Below are positions 44,776 to 56,700 of a stretch of DNA of 64,000 nt, one piece after another. Location of the stretch: assembly GCA_022432975.1 (NCBI GenBank), contig CM039512.1, positions 44,716,952 to 44,780,951 on the forward strand, given 5' to 3'. A program made the position numbers and the translations under genes. Source of the DNA: Begonia masoniana (taxonomy: Eukaryota; Streptophyta; Magnoliopsida; Cucurbitales; Begoniaceae). Numbering within the stretch: the stretch's first letter is position 1; each line of letters starts with the position of its first letter. The notes under the pieces were generated by a model, which saw only the letters and a program-made list of their open reading frames with translations, was not told where the DNA came from and searched no databases.

Positions 44776-46217
44776 ATGGTGAGAGGACAACAGGATGAAG
44801 CAAGCGAAAGTTCTCGTGCCATTGACAGATTAACCGAGCTGGTGGGTGTACAATCCCGCATGGTGGAACACCTGATGGCCCGAGAAGGCAATGGGAATAA
44901 CAATAACAATCAAGGGAATGCTCCACGCGACATCGGTGGGGATAGGTTCAGGAGACTCTAGCTGCCTACATTTGATGGACTATCTACTGACCCAACTCAC
45001 GCTGAGGAATGGGTTCGGCAGATAGAGAGAATGTTTAGATACGCTGAGGTGGAAGAAAATAAGAAGGTTCTATGTGCCACGTATCAGCTCACCAAGAATG
45101 CAGGATTTTGGTGGGACACCATCCAGGCAACAATGATGGCGTTAAGCTGGGAGGGATTTAAACGAATATTCTATGAGAAGTATTTTGACAGAAGTACGAA
45201 GAAGGAGAAGATGATAGAATTCTCTCGGCTACGACAGTATGGATCGGTGGCCGAATATGTTCAGAAGTTTGAATCCTTGTCTCGTTATGCACCTCATTTG
45301 GTGGCCACTAACGAAAACAAGGTGCACCAATTTATTCAGGGTTTGAAGCGGGACATCTTACGAGGGATTTCATATGGGGGATTTGATGAGGCACCGTACA
45401 CAAAAGTGGTGACCAAGGCCTATCAGTTGGAGGCCTTAGAAGCGAAGTCCCAGAGACAGAGAGATCAACCGAGAGGGATTATTCGGAATGTTCCTCAACA
45501 ACAACAACGGGTCAAAATTTACAACCTCAACAGCAACAGAACAGGGCCATTAAGAGGCCCAATGAGACTGCCACCTACCAAGACAAGAGAAAGAGACCAA
45601 TGAGGGCTCCTCAACTTTCAGCATGCCCACGATGCCAGAAAATTCATAGAGGAGAATGCAGACTCATAACCGGCCAATGTTTTCGATGTGGCAAAGAAGG
45701 CCATCACGTCCGAGACTGCCCAATACCCAACACGAGACCGAATCATGCCGTACCTAGAGTCTTTGCAATGATGGAGTATGTTGATGATGCCGCTCAGCAT
45801 ACAGCAATTACAAGTACAATTTCAATATGTGATGCACCTGCTTATACCTTGTGGGACACGGGGGCCACACATTCGTTTGTGGCAATGGACTTTGTAGTTA
45901 GACAGAAGTTTTGTTGTACGCCGTCAGATCAGTCCTACAGCATTATGCTACCGTCTAGAGAGTTTATGCACTCCGAACAGGTTGTGCGGGGTGATATAGT
46001 ATCAGTAGGAGACCAGAAGTTGTATGCCAACCTTATCGTCATCAGTATGATGGGATACGATGTTATTCTGGGGATGGACTGGCTATTTAGACATTACGCC
46101 ACCATAAACTGCAGGTCTAGGTTAGTATTGTTTAAGCGCCTGAACGACGTAGAGTTCTCTTATCAAGCAATACTGAGGAAACACAGTATGCCTGTTATAT
46201 CTTCCCTAAAAGCTTGA
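44776..46217 (+). pseudogene. Element E gag-protease
   Basis: Starts MVRGQQDEASESS at the ATG 12 nt after the acceptor-like TAG. TAG at 44959 follows GGDRFRRL. Gag core: HAEEWVRQIERMFRYAEVEE, TKNAGFWWDTI, GSVAEYVQKFESLSRYAPHL. A frameshift near 45510 falls in the Gln-rich linker. Zinc knuckle CFRCGKEGHHVRDC at 45678-45719, preceded by CPRCQKIHRGEC. Protease [10 protein letters not shown] near 45852 (D-T-G kept). TGA at 46215 ends this stretch in the linker before RT. Confidence 0.88.
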
Positions 46218-49193
46218 CAGCTGATGAAGTCAGGATGCATTGGATTTCTGGCCCACGTAGTAGACGTACAAAGGCAAGGTGAGGTGGAACTTCGAAATAT
46301 TCCGGTAGTTCGAGACTTCTCAGAGGTTTTCTTGGATGACTTATTGGGATTGCCACCTGATCGTGAAATCGAGTTTGAGATTGACGTATATCCTGGTGCT
46401 GAACCGGTATCAAAGAATCTGTACCGTATGGCACCGATTGAGCTGAAGGAATTGAAGGCTCAGCTAAAGAAGTTGGTGGACAAAGGTTTTGTGCGCCCTT
46501 GTTTCTCTTCGTGGGATGCTCCCGTCTTGTTTATCAAGAAGAAAGATGGGTCCCTACGTATGTGCATTGATTACCGTGAGCTGAACAAATTGACCATCGA
46601 GAATAAGTACCCGTTGCCGAGGATCGACGATTTATTTGACCAACTACAAGGGGCTCGGGTATTTTCAAAGATTGACTTGCGCTCCGGTTACTACCAGTTG
46701 AAGGTCAGTGCTGATGATATTCCAAAGACCGCCTTCCGGACCCGGTACGGGCACTAACAGTTCTTGGTAATGTTTTTCGGATTGACTAATCCCCCAACAG
46801 CATTCATGGACTTAATGAATAGGATATTCCAAGATTTCTTGGATAAATTTGTAATCATTTTCATCGACCACATACTGGTTTACTCCAGAAGTAAGGCCGA
46901 ACACGAGGAGCACCTGGCAATTGTGCTATCGACTCTGAAACAGCACCGGTTGTATGCCAAACTATCGAAGTGCGAATTCTGGTTGAGCAGGATTAACTTC
47001 CTAGGCCATGTGGTGTCGGCAGAAGGAGTGTCTGTGGATCCAGCCAAGATTCTGGCAGTGAAAGAATGGCCGAGACTGAGAAATGCCAGTGAGGTATGGA
47101 GTTTTATCGGGTTAGCTGGTTATTACAGAAAGTTTAACAAGAGATTTTCTGTAATAGCGAAACCTATGACAAGTTTAATGAGGAATGACGTCAAGTTCAA
47201 GTGGTCTGAAGCTTGTGAGGTGAGTTTTCAGACACTTAAGCAGAAATTAACTGCTGCTCCTCTGTTTGTATTGCCAGTTGAAGACGGCAAATTCAACGTA
47301 TACTGTGATGCGTCCAAGATTGGCTTGGGATGTGTACTAATGCAAGAAGGGAAAGTGGTAGCATACGCATCCAGGCAATTGAAGGACCATGAACAAAACT
47401 ACCCTACACATGACCTCGAGCTAGCGGCAGTCGTATTTGCGTTGAAAGTATGGAGACACCACTTGTACGGACAATCATGTGAGGTGTTTTCTGATCACAA
47501 GAGCCTGAAGTACATATTTACCCAGAAAGAGCTAAATATGAGACAAAGACGGTGGTTAGAATTTGTGAAAGATTACGATGCTGAGATTCAATACCATCCT
47601 GGTAAAACTAATGTGGTAGCTGATGCACTAAGCAGGATGCCAGCTACTATGCAACCCGTTATGTCAGCCGTATCAATGCCTTTGAGGACAGAGATACAGA
47701 AGTTTGATATGGAGATAGTTTCTGGGCTATCGACCATACTAGCAAACTTGACACTACAGCCCACCGTTCTGGACCGAATTAAGGAAGCCCAGGAGACCAA
47801 TTCAAAGGAGATGGCTGATATTGTGAACAAGATACCAATGGCTTCTTCTGATTTCAGTTATTCGGGAGATGGAGTTCTGAAGTTCAAAAACAAATGGTAT
47901 ATTCCGAAAGACGAAGAGCTATGGAAGCACATCTTGTCGGAAGCCCACTCATCTTCTTTCTCTGTGCATCCTGGAAGCACAAAGATGTATCAGGACTTGA
48001 AACTTCACTTCTGGTGGCCGAATATGAAGAATGAAGTGGCCAAATATGTGGAGTCTTGCATGATATGTCAACAGGTCAAAGCTGAACATCAACGACCAAG
48101 TGGAACGCTTCAGCCTCTCCCGATCCCGGAATGGAAATAGGAGAACATCATAATGGACTCTGTTGTTGGCCTTCCAAGGACAGCTAAGGGCCATAATAAC
48201 ATTTGGGTCATAGTGGACAGATTGACGAAGTCGGCCCATTTTCTACCTGTGAAGACGATGTACTCCATGGATCAGTACGCAGAGCTGTATATTAACGAGA
48301 TTATTAAGCTGCATGGCATTCCTGTGTCGATCGTCTCAGACCGTGATCCCAGATTCACTTCCAGGTTTTGGAGAAGTTTGCAGAACTCCTTGGGTACAAA
48401 GTTGGATTTCAGCACGGCATTTCATCCACAGACTGACGGACAATCTGAGAGAACAATTCAAATACTGGAGGATATGCTAAGGTCGTGCGTGCTGGAATTT
48501 CATGCTCCTTGGAGTAGATATTTGCCACTCGTGGAGTTTGCTTACAACAATAGCTACCATGCTACAATTGGCATGGCTCCTTATGAAGCTCTTTACGGCA
48601 GAAAGTGTAGATCCCCATTGTTTTGGGATGAGGTCGGAGAAACCAAGCTTATTGGCCATGAGATATTACAGTAGATGTCCGAGGTGATAGCTGCTGTCAA
48701 ACAACGAATAAAGATTGCTCAGAGTCGACAGAAGAGTTATGCGGACCATAGAAGAAGAGACTTGGAGTTCGCTGAGGGTGATGAAGTATTCTTGAAAGTG
48801 CCGCCTTTCAAGGGCGTAATGAGATTCGGTAAGAAAGGAAAGCTCAGCTCGCAGTTCATTGGCCATTTTCCCATTTTGAAGCGTGTGGGAAGCATGGCCT
48901 ACAGACTACAGTTGCCAGCGTCAATGGATGGAGTTCACAATGTTTTTCATGTTTCGATGCTGAGAAAGTACGTACGAGATCCAACCCAGATCGTGGAACA
49001 TGTGGACTTTGACATCATGTCGACGCTGACATATGAAGAAAGGCCCATACAGACATTGGATACTTCACTCAAGGTGTTGCGCAACAAGGTAGTCCCATTG
49101 GTGAAGGTTTTGTGGCGCAATCATAATGTAGAGGAAGCCACATGGAAAAGACAAGAGGATGTTAGGGCCCAATATCCGGACCTCTTGGCTTAG
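46218..49193 (+). pseudogene. Element E RT, RNase H, integrase; RT active site mutated
   Basis: One frame with in-frame stops at 46755 (TAA), 48138 (TAG) and 48672 (TAG). [33 protein letters not shown]; the catalytic box reads FIDHIL near 46860, so the second Asp is His and polymerase activity would be lost. RNase [14 protein letters not shown]. Integrase: [13 protein letters not shown] and [14 protein letters not shown]; catalytic context [11 protein letters not shown] and [14 protein letters not shown] intact. Chromodomain-like tail VKVLWRNHNVEEATWK. The natural stop is TAG at 49191-49193. Confidence 0.9.
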
Positions 49194-49220
49194 GCAAATT
49201 TTAGGGACAAAATTTCTGTT

Positions 49221-49233
49221 AAGGTGGGTGGAA
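49221..49233 (+). other. Polypurine tract, element E
   Basis: AAGGTGGGTGGAA directly before TGTAACACCCGGC. Confidence 0.85.
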
Positions 49234-51618
49234 TGTAACACCCGGCATTTTTGCCTATGTAATTTCTCCCCGAATTATTATGTGGGATTAATTTGGTATT
49301 AATGCAATGAGCGTTTGACGGAATTTATATATTGAGACATAAAAATATGTATATTTGGATAATAGGATAAAAACAAAACTAAGGTTGGTGGGAGGGAGCC
49401 AATGGATAGTTGCCAAATGTCAATAACTTGCTGAGAAACCTACCTATTCTCCTCTCTTCTACGTGAACCTCCATATTCATCCATTTCTCTCTGTTCCCTC
49501 TCTTCCAGACGAAAATCATCCATCGAAGCACCTTCGATCTTCCTTGATTTTTATTATGTTTTGCCTAAGGTAAGCATCTGCTTATGCTAACGTGTTTGGA
49601 CAAGTTAAAATGATAGTTTTGTTGAAGTTTAGGGTTGTGATATTTTGGAAAAAACTCGCTGTTATTGCATGAAAACACGTTAGTTTGTTTTCTAAAAGTC
49701 TGAATGGAGTTAGGAGCATATCCCACAAGTTATTTGTTAGCATTTGCAGCTTGTTTATTTTCTCTACGTGCATATTTTAGGTCTGTGCATAACCGAGATG
49801 TTCAAGACTATCAACTCTACAGCAAACAGGTAAGTTCATATCCGTAGGTTGGCCCTTAAGGCCTTACATCACGGAGATACTAGGTACTACGTATGTCGGG
49901 TGGTTTCGGGTAGAGAAAGTTAGAGTTAAGTTCTGAGTTATCTGTATCACACCTTATGTTCTGCTGTAATATTTCTGTTGTCTGTCGTTTTATGTTTAAG
50001 CACTGTAAATGCTCATGCATACACGATTTCCTGAAAGACATGCAAAAGTTTTCTGTGCACGGATTTGAAGTTAAGAAAGATAAAATCTGACTGTAATGTA
50101 TTGGTTAAGTGCGGGACAGGGACTGGCCTTCTGTTCTGTACAGCCCTGTCTGTTCTGTTCTGTTTCTGTTATGTAAATCTGTTATGTGTTTGTCGTGCAC
50201 TTGCCAGTTCCCTTATAAACCCCACTTTTACCCCTCTGACAGATAAAAACAATATTTTGTAATGTCACTGTATTCTGAAAAGTTCATGCATAGCATATGC
50301 ATCACTGCATTTATATGTTCTTACTGAATTTTAGACTCATAGGTGAGCTCTCTGATGTAGGTACTGAAACCGTGGACGAGGACTTTGTGCCTCAAGATGA
50401 TGATTTGATGTAGTTGGCGGGTCGAACTCATGAAGGTTGGTTGCTGCAGCCAGACACATTTTGTTATGTGAGGGTATTTTAAAATTATGTAAAGTCCTGT
50501 ATAACTTTTGAAATTTTAAACCGGTGTATAGGATTGGTGTTGATGTTTGAAAACCCCTGTCTGATGAAGTTTTGGTAATGTATATCGAGTTCTGTACAGT
50601 CTTCCAGATCTTAAAACAATGTATAAGTTCTGATGTTTAAGTTTTAAAAACTCTGTATTTGACAGTTGTGTATATTCTGAAGTATTCTGGAATTGTTTGG
50701 AATATTTCTCTTTTAGGGTGTGTATGGATTATCTCTGGTTTTAGAGTTATCCATGAAACCTGTTTTCTTAGAATTCTGTCGTGTTTTCTTGATATGCCCA
50801 AAATCATGTTGTGAATCGTTTTTCTGAAGTGTGAAGTTTTCACACTTTCTATTTTCACGATTTCTGTTTTTATGTACTCCTGTTAAAAGTTGTCAAATTC
50901 TGCCCTTTTAAACTACATCTTCCGATCACGTCCACCGCTGCTTGAAATTCACTTCTACAGCTGCCCGTTTTAAAAATCATGTCAACCGCTACTTGTAAAA
51001 ATCATATCCACCGCTGCCCGCTGCCCGTTTAAAACTACATCCACCGCTGTCTTTAAAATTACATCTTCCGCCTGACGTCATTTATTTTGTCTTACTCACA
51101 TCCACCGCTGCCATTGTTCACTTTTGTCTTATTCACATCCACCGCTGCGTTTAAAATTTCATCTTCCGCCTGACGTCATCTATTTTGTCTTACTCACATC
51201 TACCGCTGCCACTGTTCACTTTTGTCTTATTCATATCCACCGCTAGTTTATATTGCCGCCCAGTTTACTTACATTTTCTACCTACGTCTTCCGCCCCGTT
51301 TATTTACTCCTTCGGTCACAGATCACCCGATTCCGGTATTCATTGTAGCTTTTCTTTTAATATGTCTTCTGATTCTGTTCCAAGTGTTCGGATTCCCTTC
51401 TGTTGTTTATTTTGCAGTTCAGTTTTTAACTGTTTTTCCGGTTTTGTTTTACTTTCCAGAGAACGCTCTCTCTTTCTCTTTCTCTCTGAAAAGTTTTAAG
51501 GTTTCGTTTTAAAGGATTCATTCTGTTTAAAGTTCAAAAAAAAAAATATGTGTCTAGTTTTCTATTAAATGTACGGAGTGACGGCTCTCGGACCCCGATC
51601 GGGTCTCGGGCTGTCACA
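49234..51618 (+). repeat. 3' LTR of element E
   Basis: 2385 bp, ending CTCGGGCTGTCACA. Shows the uninterrupted target of the solo LTR. Splice-like donors near 49569 and 49830; micro-ORF at 50315; CCTGACGTCAT motifs near 51075 and 51173. Confidence 0.9.
50315..50413 (+). CDS. Conserved LTR leader micro-ORF (element E 3' LTR), 32 aa
   Basis: MFLLNFRLIGELSDVG form, same tail as 41738 (DEDFVPQDDDLM-stop). The one coding difference noticed is Ser to Asn at residue 5. Confidence 0.38.
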   Translation: MFLLNFRLIGELSDVGTETVDEDFVPQDDDLM

Positions 51619-51667
51619 GTTATGGTGTGACGGCTCTCGGACCCCGATTGGGTCTCGGGCTGTCACA
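51619..51667 (+). other. Extra LTR-end duplication after element E 3' LTR
   Basis: After the LTR end come 8 nt GTTATGGT, identical to the first 8 nt that follow the 5' LTR (start of the primer-site region). Then 41 nt repeat 51578-51618 with one mismatch, ending GTCACA. CGTTA follows. Confidence 0.9.
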
Positions 51668-51672
51668 CGTTA

Positions 51673-52008
51673 CCCATGAACACATTCAATACATAACCCA
51701 TAGTTTCATCATATCGTCCCGGAGTTTTAAGCTTCCACATGGTTCTACCTTTGACGATACCATTCTGACGTGAAACTGAAACTGATGACTGAACATCTGT
51801 AATAGGCTGACTCACTGGCTCTATTGTTCTTCATATCCCAACATGAACTTTACTAGAGAACCTGACTTCTTTCGAGTCTTCTTAACCTTTCTCTTTGAAG
51901 GTGAATTCGCAAACTTTGCAGCCTTATTAGCCATAACATTGACTATGGAATCCGTGATCTTCGCGTGCATCACATATAATGAGGAGCATTTTTCTCCTCT
52001 CGCCACAA
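51673..52008 (-). pseudogene. Copia F, pre-integrase start and deletion junction
   Basis: Minus strand: IVARGEKCSSLYVMHAK is the copia GAG-pre-integrase region, then near 51925 the similarity breaks and a Lys-rich stretch (SKRKVKKTRKKSG) and stops follow. This is the edge of the large pol deletion. Confidence 0.65.
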
Positions 52009-53109
52009 TCAATGAACCTCTGGTAAGATTCCATTTTCCATCACAAAAGGTGTTGCAAACCCTTCGTCGTCAAGCTTGCCAGTCGAGACCAAATTCTTGC
52101 GGATGTCAGGGATGTGCTTCACACCTCTCAAGACCAAGGTGTTACCGATGTTGGTCTCCAAACGCACATCTCCCATACCAATGACTTTTGCAACGTCACC
52201 ATTTTCCATCCTCACACTTCCAAAGTCACCCGAAGTGTAGGACGTAAAGAAATCTCTCCGCGACGTGGCATGTATTGAAGCGCCACTATCGATTACCCAA
52301 CCTGTATCTTGGCAAGCAAAATTTACGACATCCTCGTCGTACACACTAAAGAACTCTTCGGTGGCTGTGGCTGCCTCCTCGCCTGTGTCACCTTCTTCAA
52401 ACATCTTTTCCTTTCCTTTGGCATTCGGATTCTCCCGAAGAAGCTTGTGACAAAATCTCTTTATGTGTCCTTTCTTGCCACAGTAATAACACTCAAAGTT
52501 GGCATGTTTTTCGGACTTCCTCTGACTTCGACTTCTATTGCCCAGACCTTTACTTTGACTCCTGCTTCTATTTTCAACATTCAGAGCTGAGTCTGTCGAT
52601 GTTTTACCAGACTCAATTTTACGAACCTCCTCGGATAAAATACGATCCCTCACATCGGTGCATACCAATTTAGCACTTCCAATTAAATTACTAACTGCTG
52701 CCCTCATAGGCTCCCAGCTATTCGGTAGAGACGCCAACAAAATTAAGACACAAACCTCATCTTCAAAATCAATTTCCATAGATAACAATTGATTCACAGT
52801 CGTATTGAATTCATTCAGATGTGCTGCGACAGAAGTACCATCAATCATCTTCAGATTAAAAAGCTTATTCATAAGAAATACCTTATTATTCGCAGAGGGT
52901 TTCTCGAACATATCAGATAGAGCCTTCATCAGACTCGTGGTGGTCTTCTCCTTCGCCACATTGTGAGCAATGCTTTTGGCTAGCGTCAATCGGACGACTC
53001 TCAAAACTTGTCTATCAAGGAGATTCCATTCACCGTCTTCCATCTTCTCTGGTTTCGCACTCAAGGGAAGATGAAATTTTGTTCCGTACAAGTAATCCTC
53101 GATTTGCAT
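52009..53109 (-). CDS. Copia F gag-protease ORF (366 codons open)
   Basis: MQIEDYLYGTKFHLPLS begins inside the copia Gag (UBN2-like) domain; the true Gag start (MESDDSTGHC near 53176) lies upstream in another frame, one small indel away. Domain order: Gag core about residues 1-165 (LLDRQVLRVVRLTLAKS, KPSANNKVFLMNKLFNLKM), zinc knuckle CYYCGKKGHIKRFC at 207-220, protease WVIDSGASIHA with DSG at 274-276, end in the pre-integrase region. It is the only long retroelement frame here without an internal stop. It continues as 51673-52008. Confidence 0.85.
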   Translation of the reverse strand: MQIEDYLYGTKFHLPLSAKPEKMEDGEWNLLDRQVLRVVRLTLAKSIAHNVAKEKTTTSLMKALSDMFEKPSANNKVFLMNKLFNLKMIDGTSVAAHLNEFNTTVNQLLSMEIDFEDEVCVLILLASLPNSWEPMRAAVSNLIGSAKLVCTDVRDRILSEEVRKIESGKTSTDSALNVENRSRSQSKGLGNRSRSQRKSEKHANFECYYCGKKGHIKRFCHKLLRENPNAKGKEKMFEEGDTGEEAATATEEFFSVYDEDVVNFACQDTGWVIDSGASIHATSRRDFFTSYTSGDFGSVRMENGDVAKVIGMGDVRLETNIGNTLVLRGVKHIPDIRKNLVSTGKLDDEGFATPFVMENGILPEVH

Positions 53110-53928
53110 TCGCCAGAATGCGAAATCTATCCCATCAATTTTTCAATACAATGTCCTGTGCTATCGTCGCTTTCCATTGTTATCAATAATCAATGCCCGA
53201 AAAACAGATATTTCCAGATCAATTATTCAACCCCAATGATCAATCTCAAATATTCAGAATAAATCCTCCAAAATATTCTGAACCAAAAAATGCCCAACAA
53301 ACCGATAATTTTCCGATTAATTATTTAGTCCGATCAATAATTCAGCCAGCCAAAGAATTTCAATATCAGATTTTCTAACACCAACAGTAATAGAGAAATT
53401 CAAAACAAAAATCACACTGAAAATTCCAAGAGGAAATAGTTCCTCTCTGCTCTGCGTCTTCGACCGTCGACAGACAATAGTCGTGCACTTGGTTTCTCTC
53501 CGGCATGACAGAACGACAAGGATTGACCAGGCGTCGTATTTTGTGAGGTGCTCGGCGATAGCGGCGACCACTGATGGTTCTGGTGTGCACGGTGATGGCA
53601 GAACGGCGGCGTCGGTGGTTAGCATGGTCTGTGCGGTCAGGGGCGACGGCGCTTTTCCTTTGGATGGCGGATCGGCGCTAGGACTGTTCTGTACTTCGGC
53701 ATTCGCTATTGAAGTAGGTGAACCAGAGAGCTTCTCTCTCTCACTATTCTTCACACAGTCGAAGAAAACAATCCAAGGTGAATTCTTTTTCACCTTTTCT
53801 TTTCACTTTTTTTTTTAATTTCTGATTTCTTTTTTCCTTTGAAAATTACACGCATAGATAATTGCAAACCTGAAATTGTTCGATACCCTTCGAAGAATCA
53901 AACCCTAATTTTTGAAAACCTTCAACCT

Positions 53929-53943
53929 GATGCTCTGATACTA
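53929..53943 (-). other. Primer binding site, copia F
   Basis: Minus strand TAGTATCAGAGCATC, 2 nt after the LTR end; initiator-Met type with G to A at the second base. Confidence 0.75.
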
Positions 53944-53945
53944 GT

Positions 53946-54213
53946 TGTTAAGATTAGACGCTCTAATCCACCTGTAACGAACGATCGAGAAACCTAAAAA
54001 GGAAAATGAGAAAAAATAATGGACACAAAATTTTACGTGGAAACCCTAAAAAGGGAAAAAACCACTGGCATATGAGATAATCACTAATATCAAATTCGGT
54101 ACAATGAGTTTTGCGACTCAAGCATCAATATATAGAGAAAACATAAAACCCTAATATTGATATATGGGCCCGACCCGGCCCAACTAGAATTCGGCTCACA
54201 CCAAATTCTAACA
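53946..54213 (-). repeat. 5' LTR of copia F
   Basis: 268 bp, from TGTTAGAATTTGGTGTGAGC (minus strand) to CTAATCTTAACA. Confidence 0.85.
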
Positions 54214-54294
54214 CTTACTAGTATGAGTTGGGTTCTCACAATGAACATAATCTTGAGTCTTCCTTGCCTTCACATGGTGGACTGTCACATATGT

Positions 54295-54850
54295 TATTTA
54301 ACATGGATACTTTTTAATTTGAAGAACGTTAGGAGATATTGAAAAAAAAAACTTCAATTGGAGCACAACAAATTATTCTTAAACCAATTAGATGATAAAC
54401 AAATATACATTGTTTTTAATAATCTAAAAAATTCAAAGTTGGGCTAACGAGAAATATGATAGCCATGGGGACATTACTATCATACTTCTCTTTAAAATAC
54501 ATTATTTTTTTTTTAAATACTCAAAATATAGTTGGGACATCTAACTTGGGCGAGTGAAATAGTTTGAATTGGTTAACCAGTTCAGTCGACCTGGTCTATA
54601 GTCAACTGAAAAATTCCATTCTCGACAAGGACGTTTCTTGTGATCACTTTCAAACCGAATTTTCATGGCATTATTTCCTTAGAATTCCCGAATTAGTTTT
54701 TATTATGGTTATGAGTTCTAACTTTTTATTTCGAGTCTTTAGACACTTAACAGTGACATGCGATTAGGTGTTGGAGTTGACCAACATTGAACTTCTCGTA
54801 TTTTTTACTTTTGGCTTTTGTATACTCGGGTTGAGATAAGAGTTTATTTA
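54295..54850. other. Unassigned AT-rich sequence
   Basis: Nothing recognised. The sense frame at 54564-54767 has no recognisable motif. Confidence 0.4.
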
Positions 54851-55385
54851 TTATATTTAGTAGTGCCTACGTATTTTTCTAAAACTTATTTTGAGACTTG
54901 TTTTCATATTTTTCCTTTACGACATGTCGGTTTGTGCTATATGTATGATTTTTACTGTCATATTTTATTTGAGTGTGCTTTTTCGATTCTTTTGTTGATC
55001 ACCTTGGTCGTGTGAACCGAGTTTGATCAACCTAGTGGGAGTCTTTATTTCGATATGCACATTTGACCGTTGGAGGATATGCTTGTCCTCTATGAGAAAT
55101 AGTAATGAGAGAGATAATGGTGTTGTGTCCTTTGGTGTGAATCCTAAATCTGATCAAGTTATATTATTATTGTGATAATCGAGTGTCATATTTCCCCTCA
55201 TGGCTTGGGCATTGTGTACTCAAAATCTGCTCGTGACTCCTTTTTCAATGAGGTTCTATGTTCTTACATTAATGACCTATTTTTATTACATACCACAATA
55301 TAGTGAGTTATTTACGATGTTGCCCTGCTAATGTTTTTATCCTTCGTTTTTACTATATGATTTTGATGTTAGCATGTTCACTTAC
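54851..55385. repeat. Direct repeat flanking MULE-like element, left copy
   Basis: 535 bp (TTATATTTAGTAGTGCC ... GTTCACTTAC), repeated at 60214-60760 (547 bp) with a few percent divergence and a 14-bp insertion. The left copy ends exactly where the terminal repeat of the central element starts. It lacks TG...CA ends and coding motifs. Confidence 0.85.
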
Positions 55386-55745
55386 CTTGTACTATACCCG
55401 TAATTTCAGGTAGTCCCATCTACTAAAAAAATTGGCAAATCGAACCTCGTACTATGATTCTGTTATCGGAAATGACTTTTTTAATCTTTCCGTCAATACT
55501 CACATTAAGTACACATGTGAGCTTCAAATTCAAATTTGAGAAATTATCGATTTTAATCCTGTAGTATATTCGTAATTTCAGGTATCTCCCTCTACTAAAA
55601 AAACTGACAAACCAAACTCTGTACTATGATTCTATTATCGGCATTGACCTTTTTAATCTTTCTGTCAACACCCACGCTAAGTGCACGTGGGAGCTTTAAA
55701 TTTTCACTTGAAATATGAAATTTTAGCCCTAAATTGAGTTACATA
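55386..55745 (+). repeat. Left terminal inverted repeat
   Basis: Outer subunit 55386-55558 and inner subunit 55559-55745, similar to each other and to the reverse complement of 59919-60213. Confidence 0.8.
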
Positions 55746-56700
55746 TACAATTTCAGACTCCACCATTTGAAGAAGTGTGACCGAGAGGGAATACGATAAA
55801 CTCACGGTGAATTCTTCATTCCGTCAACACCCGAAGGCGAACGAGAGAGAGAACTCTTCAAGCGTTGACAGTTGACGGTTGTCTTCTGGTATGGATTTTT
55901 GGTGAGTTCTTCATTTACAGAACTGCTATTCTTGTAAAAGAAAGACGTGATTATATAAATTTGCTTGCTTGATTTCGTTTTATGTATATTTTTGTTCTCT
56001 CTACAAACGAGTGATTCAATCACAGTATTAATCTATTGGTAAATCTCTTTATTTACCAAAATTTTTTAGTCAAGTTAGGGAACATGTTTTTTTTTCATTG
56101 TTCATTTTAAATTCATCTGCAAGTTCATTGGTTTTTGTTGTTTAGTTTGTTTTTTAAAATGACAATTAGTAATTAAGGTAATAAATTTATATGTCCACCC
56201 AAACAAATGCTGGGTGAATTGAGAACCTGCAGAAACAGATGGAATCAGGAAGATGCAATTTTTTTTATGGTACAATGCAGCCATGAGGTTGAGGGAGAAA
56301 TATATAATTAATGAGTTACAATAAAAAATACAAAGCATGGAGCAAGTCCAAGAAGCTATGTTGAATAAGTAGAGTAAAAATGTGCAATATTTTTACAATT
56401 GTGGCTACTCACAATTGTATTGTTTGTATCTTATATTTATATCACTATATAATTTAGTGTCTGTTAGTTGTGTAGAACATGATTTTATGACATAAAACTT
56501 GTATTATGAGCATGAAGTCATTTTGCAACTTTTATCTATGAAGAAGTTTTGACAATGTAACAAAATTGGAGGTTGATTGTTTTCATAATACATGAAAAAA
56601 GTTATTTTCACAAATTAATCAATGAGCTGTTCCAAACGGGTGAGCTCCTGCACGATGAGATTATACATCTTCTTCTATGTCTTCTTTCAAACAAGTCTCG

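Larger units (their letters stand above)
40579..51667 (+). mobile_element. Element E: Ty3/gypsy with interrupted 5' LTR
   Basis: 5' LTR 40579-44616 (contains a 1573-bp solo LTR), body 44617-49233, 3' LTR 49234-51618, and a 49-bp extra tail to 51667. Target duplication CGTTA at 40574-40578 and 51668-51672 brackets the tail, so the tail was present at insertion. Primer site TGGTATCAGAGC at 44621-44632. The body carries five in-frame stops, one frameshift and a mutated RT active site. Confidence 0.9.
39980..54213 (-). mobile_element. Ty1/copia element F (gag-protease kept, rest of pol deleted)
   Basis: LTRs 39980-40245 (266 bp) and 53946-54213 (268 bp), both TGTTAG...TAACA. Flanks CTCAC (39975) and CTTAC (54214), one mismatch. 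On the minus strand: 5' LTR, primer site, ~0.8 kb leader, gag-protease ORF, the start of the pre-integrase domain, then directly unrelated sequence and the 3' end. Without the nested element E the internal region is only ~2.6 kb; integrase, RT and RNase H are missing. LTR divergence is roughly 7% by eye, consistent with age. Confidence 0.85.
39533..54289 (-). mobile_element. TRIM G (outermost shell of the nest)
   Basis: A ~230-bp LTR (39533 to about 39759) and a second copy starting at 39809 (TGTGGA(G/A)TCCCCCGG). The second copy is interrupted at 39979 and resumes at 54219-54289. Internal segment about 50 bp with a minus-strand primer-like TGATATTAGAGTC. Target duplication TATGT at 39528-39532 and 54290-54294. 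It has no coding region and no 5S domain, so it is a TRIM distinct from Cassandra. All other elements between 39980 and 54213 are nested in it. Confidence 0.85.
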
